From the NCBI GenBank assembly GCA_003647715.1, contig QMNJ01000062.1, positions 1 through 8,401 of the forward strand: a stretch of 8,401 nt of DNA, in the 5' to 3' direction. Of this stretch, positions 1 through 6,829 are shown in pieces. The notes beneath the pieces are model-generated. The model searched no databases. It was not told where the DNA came from and saw only the letters and a list, made by a program, of their open reading frames with translations. The position numbers and the translations under genes are program-made. The stretch is from Candidatus Coatesiibacteriota bacterium. Lineage in GTDB: Bacteria > RBG-13-66-14 > B26-G2. Each line of letters opens with the position of its first letter. The stretch's first letter is position 1.

Positions 1-145
1 ATTATACTTCAATGTCAAGAGAAATTATGCTTGCTCTAAATAAATTTATACTTCAAATTATCCCCGTAAATCAATTTATTACACTACAAATCCACTGACA
101 CCATCTCCCATAATCAGATACCTTGAAGTAATTAACCAGAACTTA
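1..145. other. A+T-rich spacer downstream of the DNA glycosylase gene
   Basis: No convincing gene, RNA or terminator is visible here. On the minus strand this is the region just after the glycosylase stop codon, and it has no long T-tract or strong hairpin that would mark a terminator. A short minus-strand ATG preceded by GGGAG near 100-115 opens a frame of only a few codons and is not called. The only structure is a repeated TTATACTTCAA motif, listed separately. The spacer is cut by the window edge. Confidence 0.6.
2..56. repeat. 11-bp direct repeat TTATACTTCAA, two copies
   Basis: TTATACTTCAA occurs exactly at 2-12 and again at 46-56, a 44-bp offset. Its inverted core TTGAAGTA occurs at 123-130, followed by AT rather than TAA. 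The copies lie in non-coding A+T-rich DNA beyond the 3' end of the glycosylase gene. They could be binding sites for a regulator of a gene left of the window, the edge of a larger repeat, or coincidence in low-complexity DNA. The TTATA part also resembles an archaeal TATA element. Confidence 0.45.
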
Positions 146-808
146 CTATTTAAACAGCTCACCGGTCTCTATATACCAGAACAGGAGGTCCAGATGGCTC
201 ATTGGAATTCCAATATTTTTTGAAAATAACCGCATCTTATCCTCAATATCTATATATCTCTTTTTTGATAGATATGTAGGAATGCTATCTATTACCCCAT
301 ACCGCATTAAATTCCTAAGGATATGTCTGTCAAGTATGGCAATATCATCTCCCATACCTATATTTCTCAAAAAGTGGCTTGCCTCCTTATATCCAAGACC
401 CTTTATGTTGGTGACCAGCCAATCTCTCGCACTCTCTGCGCTGTTAAAATCAGCCAACCTCTCAATAATGCGAAATTCACCATTATCAATAAACCGCCTT
501 ATAGCTTCATACACATATATGGACTTCTTATACCTAAACCTGACACCGTATAACTCACCGAGTATTTCTGACCGACTGCATTGCAAAGTATTGTATTTCT
601 TACAAATGCTCTCAACCGCTCTCCAGCATAATTTCGCTTTTGATTGTGGTGTTAAAAGGCAGAAGATAAGTTCACATAACGCCCTCTCCTCATCTCTCTC
701 TATCGCTATTGTTTTGAACTCGTGTAAACGACCTTTTATTCGGTCTCGGCAATCTATGTAGTTCTGCCTTAACCATTCAACACCAACTACACATCTATTA
801 TTTATCAT
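146..808 (-). CDS. ogg: 8-oxoguanine DNA glycosylase / AP lyase, Ogg2 family
   Basis: This enzyme is expected to excise 8-oxoguanine from DNA and nick the abasic site by beta-elimination in base-excision repair. The 220-aa protein is all helical, as expected for the HhH-GPD superfamily. The helix-hairpin-helix is at residues 135-151 (IKGLGYKEASHFLRNIG) with the Schiff-base lysine K141. The catalytic aspartate is D160 in ILDRHILR. The protein ends in Lys (GELFK, K220); in Ogg2 enzymes such as the Methanocaldococcus protein the C-terminal lysine discriminates 8-oxoG from G. The spacings between K141, D160 and K220 closely match that protein. No C-terminal FeS cysteine cluster is present, which argues against endonuclease III or MutY. 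Seven cysteines cluster in residues 6-77, which is unusual. The ATG has only a weak GAGAT-like ribosome site, so the start is less certain than the family call. It is divergent from the phosphoesterase gene. Confidence 0.93.
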   Translation of the reverse strand: MINNRCVVGVEWLRQNYIDCRDRIKGRLHEFKTIAIERDEERALCELIFCLLTPQSKAKLCWRAVESICKKYNTLQCSRSEILGELYGVRFRYKKSIYVYEAIRRFIDNGEFRIIERLADFNSAESARDWLVTNIKGLGYKEASHFLRNIGMGDDIAILDRHILRNLMRYGVIDSIPTYLSKKRYIDIEDKMRLFSKNIGIPMSHLDLLFWYIETGELFK

Positions 809-825
809 AAATATCTCTATACGAA

Positions 826-837
826 ATACTTTAGTAT
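826..837. repeat. Short inverted repeat in the glycosylase leader
   Basis: ATACT-TT-AGTAT forms 5-bp perfect arms around a 2-bp centre. It lies between the candidate TATA box at 841-848 and the glycosylase start codon, where a repressor dimer could block initiation. It is too short to be convincing in A+T-rich DNA. Confidence 0.3.
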
Positions 838-840
838 ATT

Positions 841-848
841 CTTATAAA
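841..848 (-). promoter_or_regulatory. Candidate TATA box for the glycosylase gene
   Basis: On the minus strand the sequence reads TTTATAAG, close to the archaeal TATA consensus. Its centre lies about 36 bp before the ATG, so initiation about 25 bp downstream would give a very short leader, consistent with the weak ribosome site. A second A+T-rich candidate (ATAAATATTTTAC) sits about 15 bp further upstream and cannot be excluded. Confidence 0.4.
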
Positions 849-922
849 CTATGTTGTAAAATATTTATCGTCAAAGTATAAGACATAATGATAATAGAAA
901 TCCAATACATATATTTGATAAT

Positions 923-956
923 ATCTATTTGGAATATGCCCATTTTTGAAATAGAT
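923..956. repeat. 8-bp inverted repeat upstream of the phosphoesterase gene
   Basis: ATCTATTT at 923-930 is the exact reverse complement of AAATAGAT at 949-956, separated by 18 bp. The second arm ends 32 bp before the GTG start. It could be a two-half-site operator or a weak stem in the mRNA leader. No promoter for this gene stands out; the TATATTTG-like stretch around 909-920 is the best candidate but is weak. Confidence 0.4.
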
Positions 957-972
957 GGCTAAGCACAGTAGT

Positions 973-979
973 TGAGGAG
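973..979 (+). promoter_or_regulatory. Ribosome binding site TGAGGAG
   Basis: TGAGGAG lies 9 nt before the GTG at 989. It supports that non-ATG start over any internal ATG; the next in-frame Met is residue 31, which would remove the first metal-binding motif. Confidence 0.75.
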
Positions 980-988
980 TATAATTAA

Positions 989-1852
989 GTGACTCATTGC
1001 TTTTTTGTATCAGATTTGCACGGAGACATTGAACGTTATGAAAAGTTCTTTGGCGCCATCAGAACCCAAAAACCAGATATGGTCTTCATAGGTGGTGACA
1101 TCCTCCCATCACAACATACATATCTAAAAACAATAGATATATCTCACCGCGACTTCGTAAATGATTATCTTGTGGCAAATCTAAACCGCTTACGAGACAT
1201 ATTGAGGGATGACTATCCAAGAATATTCATCATTCTTGGAAATGACGACGGGCGCTTTGAGGAGTCAACATTACTGGATGTTTCTACACAAAGTATCTGG
1301 GAATATGCTCATAATAGAAAGATACAGTATAATGACTGGGTTGTATATGGATATTCATTCATACCTCCCACTCCATTTCACCTGAAGGATTGGGAGCGAT
1401 ATGATGTATCAAGGTATGTTGACCCTGGTTGTATTCCACCGGAAGATGGTGTTCACACCACACCTGTATCAGAAAACGAGGTCAGGTATTCCACCATCAA
1501 GGAGGACCTGAAGCGATTAACAGACGATGATGACCTTAAAAATGCTATATTTTTGTTTCATTCACCACCCTACAAGACCAATCTTGATAGAGCAGGTTTA
1601 GATGGCGTAGTGGTTGACCACGCCCCAGTAGATGTGCATATTGGTAGCATAGCAATAAAGCAGTTCATTGAAAGCAAACAACCCTTACTCACACTCCACG
1701 GTCATGTCCACGAATCAGCAAGATTAACCGGCTCGTGGAGGGATAGAATAGGACGAACACATATGTTTTCAGCAGCCCACTCTGGACCTGAATTGTCATT
1801 GGTTAAGTTTGAACTGGAAGACCTTGAATCAGCCAAGAGAGAACTCATCTGA
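989..1852 (+). CDS. Calcineurin-like metallophosphoesterase
   Basis: This is a predicted cytosolic dinuclear-metal phosphomonoesterase or phosphodiesterase of 287 aa; the substrate is unknown. All metal and catalytic motifs of the family are present in order: D9-x-H11 (SDLHGD), GGD ending at D37, GND with N85 and D86, H191 (FHSPPY), and GHVH with H239 and H241. The region at residues 100-175 between the core motifs is longer than in the smallest family members and may form a substrate lid. There is no signal peptide or membrane segment. The start is GTG, chosen from the TGAGGAG site 9 nt upstream and because the first motif begins at residue 8. The gene diverges from the glycosylase and converges on the 1060-aa ATP-grasp gene with 7 bp between stop codons. 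It could act on nucleotides, cyclic nucleotides, phosphoproteins or nucleic acid; the sequence does not decide. Confidence 0.92.
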   Translation: MTHCFFVSDLHGDIERYEKFFGAIRTQKPDMVFIGGDILPSQHTYLKTIDISHRDFVNDYLVANLNRLRDILRDDYPRIFIILGNDDGRFEESTLLDVSTQSIWEYAHNRKIQYNDWVVYGYSFIPPTPFHLKDWERYDVSRYVDPGCIPPEDGVHTTPVSENEVRYSTIKEDLKRLTDDDDLKNAIFLFHSPPYKTNLDRAGLDGVVVDHAPVDVHIGSIAIKQFIESKQPLLTLHGHVHESARLTGSWRDRIGRTHMFSAAHSGPELSLVKFELEDLESAKRELI

Positions 1853-1859
1853 AAAGATA

Positions 1860-4800
1860 CTAATCCTCACCCTTCATTGGTAGAGGTCTCGCAGCATCGG
1901 TTACTGCATCAATCTTTGCCGCATAACTGGTTTTATTCTTTATATCCTCATCTGTAACTATATGAACATCCAGCAGACCACCAGTCCTATAACCCGTCCT
2001 GAGATAGTTCATCTCATCAAGGCATAAACTCCATCCTTCAAGCCACAACATCAGTTCTTCCCGCTGACTATCTGAACCTCGGAAGTGAATAAGAATGTCA
2101 ATATCGCTTTGTGGACCTGCAGTGGCGTTCTTGGTGCTTCCAAATACATATATGCCCGCCACTCCAAAGCGTTTAGGGTCCAACTGCAAAGCAATATGTT
2201 CTGCCATCTTCAATCTCCATGCCCAGTGATTATCCTCTTCCTGCGTCCTATAGTGGCTCACTGGTCTCGCCACCTCTACACCTGATAGTGGCTCCGATAG
2301 AATCCCCACCGCCTCATCAAGGTCTGCATTCATCAAAACCCTCAATACCTTACCGTTGGTAGATTTAGGAACATCTATCACCTTCACAACACCTGAAAGT
2401 TCCGTAAAATCAGGTAGAATCTCAGGAAGGATATTCTCAGCATTTTTAAAGAACCTTTCATTGAAGATGGTGTTATCTTCATCAGGATAGAGCGGCAAAT
2501 AGCGAATCCCCGCTTCTACTAGGTCCTGGAAGAAGTGGGTGCCAAATGAGAGGTCGGGAACATAGTTGCCCTTCTTTCTGGCAATCTCAACCAGAACCGC
2601 AGTATTATTTATATCAGCATAGGTAACTCTCACACCAAGTTTAATATCACCCAAACTCCCCCATCTTCCTGGTCCCATCAAGATAAACTTGCGTTTTGGC
2701 AATAGTTTGTTCAATTTTCCTACCGCCCTTCCTACATTTAGCAGAGTAGAGTGGTCAGAAATATTGTCATAGCCCTCAGGGTCAACATATACAATATGGG
2801 AGATATCGGGAACGATACCATTGGATATGTATCTATTTGCAGAGAACAATATTTTATCCCTTGATACATCCTTCGGTATAGGTGCTGGCTCACAACCCCT
2901 TGATGAGCTCTGGAACCTGCACTGGAGGAGATATAAATCATTTCCATCTGAAGCAAACTCCACATCCACTGGAAACCCCAGTTTCTCCTCCAGAAGTTCC
3001 AGTATGAACTTCATTCTACGCACAAAGTCGGTATCCTGTATAAGACCATCAAAGGTTACCACTATATCGTCTCTCTCATAATCTATGTTCTTCCCCATCG
3101 GCTTTCTTATGCTATGACCATCAAATATTGAAACAAGTTTCTCCATCCCGGGAATATCATGCCCAACCTCTCTCACCAATTCATCTATGTTTTTGGTCTC
3201 AAATGTGTTTTTCTTAAGGTTTATAACATCCATCATCTTAGGTGAGTAGCGAATAATCTCTTCAACGGTGACATTAACCCTAAGACCTGGTTGACCAGGG
3301 GCTATCATTATCGGGTAATCGTTGCTCAATCTGTTCACCGCTCGCGTTCCAAGCCCCACAACCAACCGCAGAATACCATCCTCCTGCTTTATTCTTGGTG
3401 ACCACCTGAACTCATTTCTGCTGAACGCAACCCCCGCGAATGTTGGGAAGAAATAATGCCCGACCTTCGTCCCCACCACCTCCTGTATCATAATTCCCAT
3501 CTCCTCATAAACATCAAGAAGACCTCTCTCAGCCCGATACTCTATAGGGTCGGGACCAAATGTAGAAGCATATACCTCGGCAATACCATCTGTAAGGTCC
3601 AATAGACGCTCCTCCTTACTTCCCTGATTAGCCAGAAAGACGCTTCTATACTTCCCTGCAAATGCCGACCCCACCCTGTCCTCAAGTAAACTTGAACTCC
3701 TCACTATCAGTGGCTTATCACCTACCTCATCAAGAACCATAGACAGACCCTGCAATATCTCAGGCGGAAACTGACTATTCTTAAATGTCTGAATTATATG
3801 TGGATATTCCAGAATAACTTGATTAATATCCTTGTATTTCTGTTCAATAACCTCGGTGAGATTATTGTAATTCAGGAAGTGCATTAAACCATCAGATAAG
3901 AGATACCAGGTTCTGGGAACCTTAATATCACACAATTTACCTTTTGATTTGCATTCATTCTTAATTATCTGCATCGCAAGGAATAATCCTGCACTCTTAC
4001 CACCTACCTTACCGATGCTATCGGGGTGAAATACAATATGGCTAAGAAGTTCGTGAAAATCAGATATATCCACGAAGTTCTTGGCTTTATTTATGTATTC
4101 AATCTGGTCTGAAATCAACCGTCTTATAAGAGAAACACATACACCCCTTGCAACATTCTTTGGTAGTTTAACTCCTTCTGGTAATATATGGTGATAACGC
4201 CTGACTGCATCTATTACCTCAGAAAGTGGTAATCTTTGGTCAACCACACGCGCAAGAAAACTCAGTTTATCCTCCTGTATCCATTTTCTTATTAGCAAGA
4301 GAATCTGCTCATCTTTCAGATGTTTTTCTGCAATTTTAAATATTTCATCGCTGAGTTCTTCAGACATCTTTAAAACACTCTTCTGATATGGACGGTTCTC
4401 GCCAACAAGACCCCACTCTCCACTATCTCCAAGATTAAAATGGTATAACTCCATCAGTTTCTTTGCATCTTCCACACCGCTCCAAGATAGATGGTTAAGC
4501 ATCCGCCTTGAAACATTCAAGAATAAGTCCCTATCTGTCTGGCGAATGAGATTAAGAACAACCCTCCACTCCTCCTCTTTATGGTCTTCAATATCCTTCC
4601 TGGCGGTCTCATATTCCCGAAAGACATATCTCATCTTCCTCAACATTAAAAAATGGCTGAGTCGCTCTACTATGGTCTTAAGAAGTTTTCGCTCCTGCTT
4701 CAAAAATGGACCCTCATCCGCCTTCGGCATCTCCTCAGTATAATAGACACTTATATTGCCAATAACCCTGTCCTGAACTACTATATCCTCACCCAGAACC

Positions 4801-5042
4801 CAGGGTGTCTGTTCAAAGTTTTCTGACTCGTAGGTGGAGCCATAAAGGGTGATTCTTACCACACACACATCTGGATACTGCCAGCCGGGTGGTATCACCT
4901 TTACAATATTTTTACAAATCTCATCCAGCTCTGCTTCAGGTTTGCTTAATATCTCCTCAATTCTGTAGATACAGTTGAGTTCCTTCTCTCTTTCCCTAAG
5001 GATAAATAACAGGTCATCCTTCTTTTTATCTTTTTCATTCAT
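1860..5042 (-). CDS. GAF-like / PPDK-type ATP-grasp / nucleotidyltransferase fusion protein, function unknown
   Basis: This is a 1060-aa cytosolic multidomain protein. Residues about 20-140 look GAF-like and are followed by a charged helical linker to about 330. Residues 341-712 form a PEP-synthase/PPDK-type ATP-grasp domain: GGKSAGL with K349, VRSSSLLED with R448, IQEVVG at 519, GLG at 563, D693-x-E695, and LLQCRF with Q707 and R709. By analogy with PPDK K22, R92, D321, E323, Q335 and R337, these ATP-site residues are intact. Residues about 730-850 carry the module shared with the upstream protein (GPGRWGS at 790, GTHFF at 834). Residues about 958-1040 are a pol-beta-type nucleotidyltransferase: GS at 968-969, D980-I-D982, and a likely third carboxylate D1025 in LLDVHIV. 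No TSH-type phosphohistidine motif and no PEP-binding TIM barrel are visible, so it is not a PEP synthase. The ATG follows GGGGTG and overlaps the upstream gene by 8 bp. Confidence 0.85.
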   Translation of the reverse strand: MNEKDKKKDDLLFILREREKELNCIYRIEEILSKPEAELDEICKNIVKVIPPGWQYPDVCVVRITLYGSTYESENFEQTPWVLGEDIVVQDRVIGNISVYYTEEMPKADEGPFLKQERKLLKTIVERLSHFLMLRKMRYVFREYETARKDIEDHKEEEWRVVLNLIRQTDRDLFLNVSRRMLNHLSWSGVEDAKKLMELYHFNLGDSGEWGLVGENRPYQKSVLKMSEELSDEIFKIAEKHLKDEQILLLIRKWIQEDKLSFLARVVDQRLPLSEVIDAVRRYHHILPEGVKLPKNVARGVCVSLIRRLISDQIEYINKAKNFVDISDFHELLSHIVFHPDSIGKVGGKSAGLFLAMQIIKNECKSKGKLCDIKVPRTWYLLSDGLMHFLNYNNLTEVIEQKYKDINQVILEYPHIIQTFKNSQFPPEILQGLSMVLDEVGDKPLIVRSSSLLEDRVGSAFAGKYRSVFLANQGSKEERLLDLTDGIAEVYASTFGPDPIEYRAERGLLDVYEEMGIMIQEVVGTKVGHYFFPTFAGVAFSRNEFRWSPRIKQEDGILRLVVGLGTRAVNRLSNDYPIMIAPGQPGLRVNVTVEEIIRYSPKMMDVINLKKNTFETKNIDELVREVGHDIPGMEKLVSIFDGHSIRKPMGKNIDYERDDIVVTFDGLIQDTDFVRRMKFILELLEEKLGFPVDVEFASDGNDLYLLQCRFQSSSRGCEPAPIPKDVSRDKILFSANRYISNGIVPDISHIVYVDPEGYDNISDHSTLLNVGRAVGKLNKLLPKRKFILMGPGRWGSLGDIKLGVRVTYADINNTAVLVEIARKKGNYVPDLSFGTHFFQDLVEAGIRYLPLYPDEDNTIFNERFFKNAENILPEILPDFTELSGVVKVIDVPKSTNGKVLRVLMNADLDEAVGILSEPLSGVEVARPVSHYRTQEEDNHWAWRLKMAEHIALQLDPKRFGVAGIYVFGSTKNATAGPQSDIDILIHFRGSDSQREELMLWLEGWSLCLDEMNYLRTGYRTGGLLDVHIVTDEDIKNKTSYAAKIDAVTDAARPLPMKGED
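5035..5042 (-). other. 8-bp start/stop overlap (ATGAATGA)
   Basis: On the minus strand ATGAATGA contains the start ATG of the 1060-aa gene and the stop TGA of the 585-aa gene in another frame. This arrangement usually means translational coupling and points to co-expression of the two paralogues. Confidence 0.9.
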
Positions 5043-6792
5043 GCAAAATTACACCCCTGCCATACCTTCCATCAACCTTAATAGTTAATGGGGCTTCTGT
5101 CTCAATATGCCTTATAAACTCCGTCTCCTCCACCACCCTCTGTGAATTCAACCATTCCCATTTTATACGATATTCGCTGTAATGGTAAACAGAAAAATAA
5201 AGTATCTTGAAACTGGTTACATTATGAAAGAAGTGAGAACCCTGACTCAAGGTATAATTCAACTCAGGAAGTGTGGCTTCCACCATTACTCTCGCTCCCG
5301 ATACCTGTCCGAACTTTACAGGTATGCCCGCCTGGGGGTCTGAGGTGCCCCAGCGCCCAAACCCAATAAGTATATATGGTCTATCTTCCGCCACCAGCTT
5401 ATGATTTATCTTCTCAAGCTCCTCAGCCATCTTCACAGTGTATCTTGTGTTAAAATTTTCGGGTTTCACATACACAATATCTGCGATATGGTCAATTATT
5501 CCGTTCCCCACCACGGTATCAGAGGCAAGAAGCACTTTTTCAGATTTCATATCATCAGGTGTTACTTCAACCTCCTCGTGTGAAACCACCATAGGACGAA
5601 CCTGCAAGAAGCCAAAATATGCAGGTTTACAGCGTTGCTTATCCAGTGTCATAGCAAACTCTATCTCCACCCTTGTTCCCAGAACATCCTCACAGATATC
5701 CACCAGGTCTATTATCAAATCATTCAATGGTAATTGTTTGACCTTCAGAATGGGGGCAAAGTTTATTACCCTTGGACCCTTTTCTCCAACACCTATAACT
5801 ATTTTATCTTCCTGAGGCAGGTAGGTGGACGCAATAAATCTCAGGGTATTGTCATATTCTGCTTCCTTCAGATTGCACTTCATCATATATTCGGTCTCTT
5901 TTATGGGGTCATAAGCCGGCGGTTCCCCCATATTTACCGCCCAGAACTCCGTCTGTGTCTGCTTTAGAAGGTCCTGTATTGAATTATAAGGCGGGTCTGA
6001 CTTTGGATGGGCGGGTGAATACGACCAGGCAATCCCCTCATCAACGACCGTCTTACCCAGACCAAGAGCCAGGTCAACCACACCCTCCTCTGGTTTTGCA
6101 TTTCCAGTGGGGTAAAAATTATATGAACGAATGACGCCTGATATATGGGGATAGAACCTGTCTCCATATCTCTTTCCCACCACTTCCTGAATTATCACCG
6201 CCATCTTCTCATCTTCCGTTTCATACTTTGTCATCTTCATATAGTTTTTAGCATCTTTGAAGAATGCAGAGGCATAGACAAATTTTATGGCTTCAACCAG
6301 TTTTTTAAATCTTGTTTCTACGCTGGCTTGATTATTCGGTATCATTTTGGTGGTATAGACGCTAGCGAACGGCTCAAACATAGCATCCTCAAGCATGCTT
6401 GAAGAACGAATCGCAAGTGGTGTATGAACCTGATTAATAAGTGCCCACAGGTCACCCAGGAGCTCCACTGGCAAATCTGCCCTCTGAAATGCATGAGCAA
6501 TAATATCGTCCCTGGCATCTGAATACGCAATCTCATAGAGGTCATTATGCCTCATGAATATATCAAAATAATTGGTGGTAATAACCGTAAGGGTGGGAAT
6601 GCTAATATCAATATCAGGAATGAACCTGGGTCTCAGATTTGATTCAATTACATCTTTCATATATGCAAGACCCTGTGCCTTTCCGCCGAGAGAACCATGA
6701 CCTATATAGGTGAACTTCTTGGTTCCATCAAAAAAATGGCGGTCAAATACACTGATACTCCTGCGAGCCGCATCTCTGTCAGGTCCTACCAT
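5035..6792 (-). CDS. PPDK/PEP-synthase-type ATP-grasp protein without phosphohistidine domain, function unknown
   Basis: This 585-aa cytosolic protein is a paralogue of the middle of the downstream 1060-aa protein. ATP-grasp motifs run in order: GGKAQGL with K38, AIRSSSMLED with R129, IIQEVVG with Q202, LGLGKTVVDEG at 243-253, E376-x-E378, and FLQVRPM with Q397 and R399. The last acidic pair has Glu where PPDK has Asp. Residues about 420-545 form the second module: GNGI at 429, VYVKPENF at 440, GFGRWGTSDP at 477-486, and GSHFF at 518-522. The C-terminus contains KVDGRYGRGVIL. The swivel-domain histidine and PEP/pyruvate barrel of true PEP synthases are absent, and the length is about two thirds of theirs. 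The ATG is preceded by GTGATG at a 4-nt spacing. It is probably first in a two-gene operon. Product databases may call it PEP synthase, which the missing domains contradict. Confidence 0.85.
   Translation of the reverse strand: MVGPDRDAARRSISVFDRHFFDGTKKFTYIGHGSLGGKAQGLAYMKDVIESNLRPRFIPDIDISIPTLTVITTNYFDIFMRHNDLYEIAYSDARDDIIAHAFQRADLPVELLGDLWALINQVHTPLAIRSSSMLEDAMFEPFASVYTTKMIPNNQASVETRFKKLVEAIKFVYASAFFKDAKNYMKMTKYETEDEKMAVIIQEVVGKRYGDRFYPHISGVIRSYNFYPTGNAKPEEGVVDLALGLGKTVVDEGIAWSYSPAHPKSDPPYNSIQDLLKQTQTEFWAVNMGEPPAYDPIKETEYMMKCNLKEAEYDNTLRFIASTYLPQEDKIVIGVGEKGPRVINFAPILKVKQLPLNDLIIDLVDICEDVLGTRVEIEFAMTLDKQRCKPAYFGFLQVRPMVVSHEEVEVTPDDMKSEKVLLASDTVVGNGIIDHIADIVYVKPENFNTRYTVKMAEELEKINHKLVAEDRPYILIGFGRWGTSDPQAGIPVKFGQVSGARVMVEATLPELNYTLSQGSHFFHNVTSFKILYFSVYHYSEYRIKWEWLNSQRVVEETEFIRHIETEAPLTIKVDGRYGRGVILHE
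5052..5057 (-). promoter_or_regulatory. Ribosome binding site GGGGTG for the 1060-aa gene
   Basis: GGGGTG lies 9 nt before the ATG and inside the coding end of the upstream gene. It contains the archaeal-type GGTG core and supports the start chosen at 5042. Confidence 0.7.
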
Positions 6793-6796
6793 AGAA

Positions 6797-6802
6797 CATC
6801 AC
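6797..6802 (-). promoter_or_regulatory. Ribosome binding site GTGATG for the 585-aa gene
   Basis: GTGATG lies 4 nt before the ATG at 6792 and matches the archaeal GGTGAT anti-16S complement except for its first base. The ATG and GTG inside this motif are in another frame, so they are not alternative starts. Confidence 0.6.
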
Positions 6803-6820
6803 AACTTATTACAATTATAC

Positions 6821-6829
6821 AATAAATTA
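6821..6829 (-). promoter_or_regulatory. Possible TATA region for the ATP-grasp operon
   Basis: On the minus strand TAATTTATT follows a run of seven A (AAAAAAA), which resembles a purine-rich BRE plus TATA box. Initiation about 25 bp downstream would leave a leader of roughly 8-10 nt. The whole spacer is A+T-rich, so the position is uncertain; TTGTATAATTG just downstream is an alternative. Confidence 0.35.

Noticed and set aside
282..761. Plus-strand open frame of 159 codons opposite the glycosylase
   Set aside because: It is the antisense of a clearly identified gene, and its translation has no recognisable motif or ribosome site.
809..988. A small RNA or tRNA gene in the divergent spacer
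   Set aside because: There is no cloverleaf, no G+C-rich block and no tRNA B-box-like GGTTCRAAT stretch; the region is uniformly A+T-rich.
5035..5042. A frameshift breaking one long gene into two at the 8-bp overlap
   Set aside because: The downstream protein starts with its own ATG, ribosome site and GAF-like region, and the upstream protein reaches a natural C-terminus with a complete second module. The two are paralogous, not consecutive parts.
5438..5815. Plus-strand open frame of 125 codons opposite the 585-aa gene
   Set aside because: It is antisense to the conserved Q-x-R and acidic ATP-grasp motifs, and no start signal or known family is seen.
1860..6792. Annotating the pair as a split phosphoenolpyruvate synthase or PPDK
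   Set aside because: The two proteins repeat the same ATP-grasp half rather than dividing one enzyme, and neither has the swivel histidine or the PEP/pyruvate barrel.
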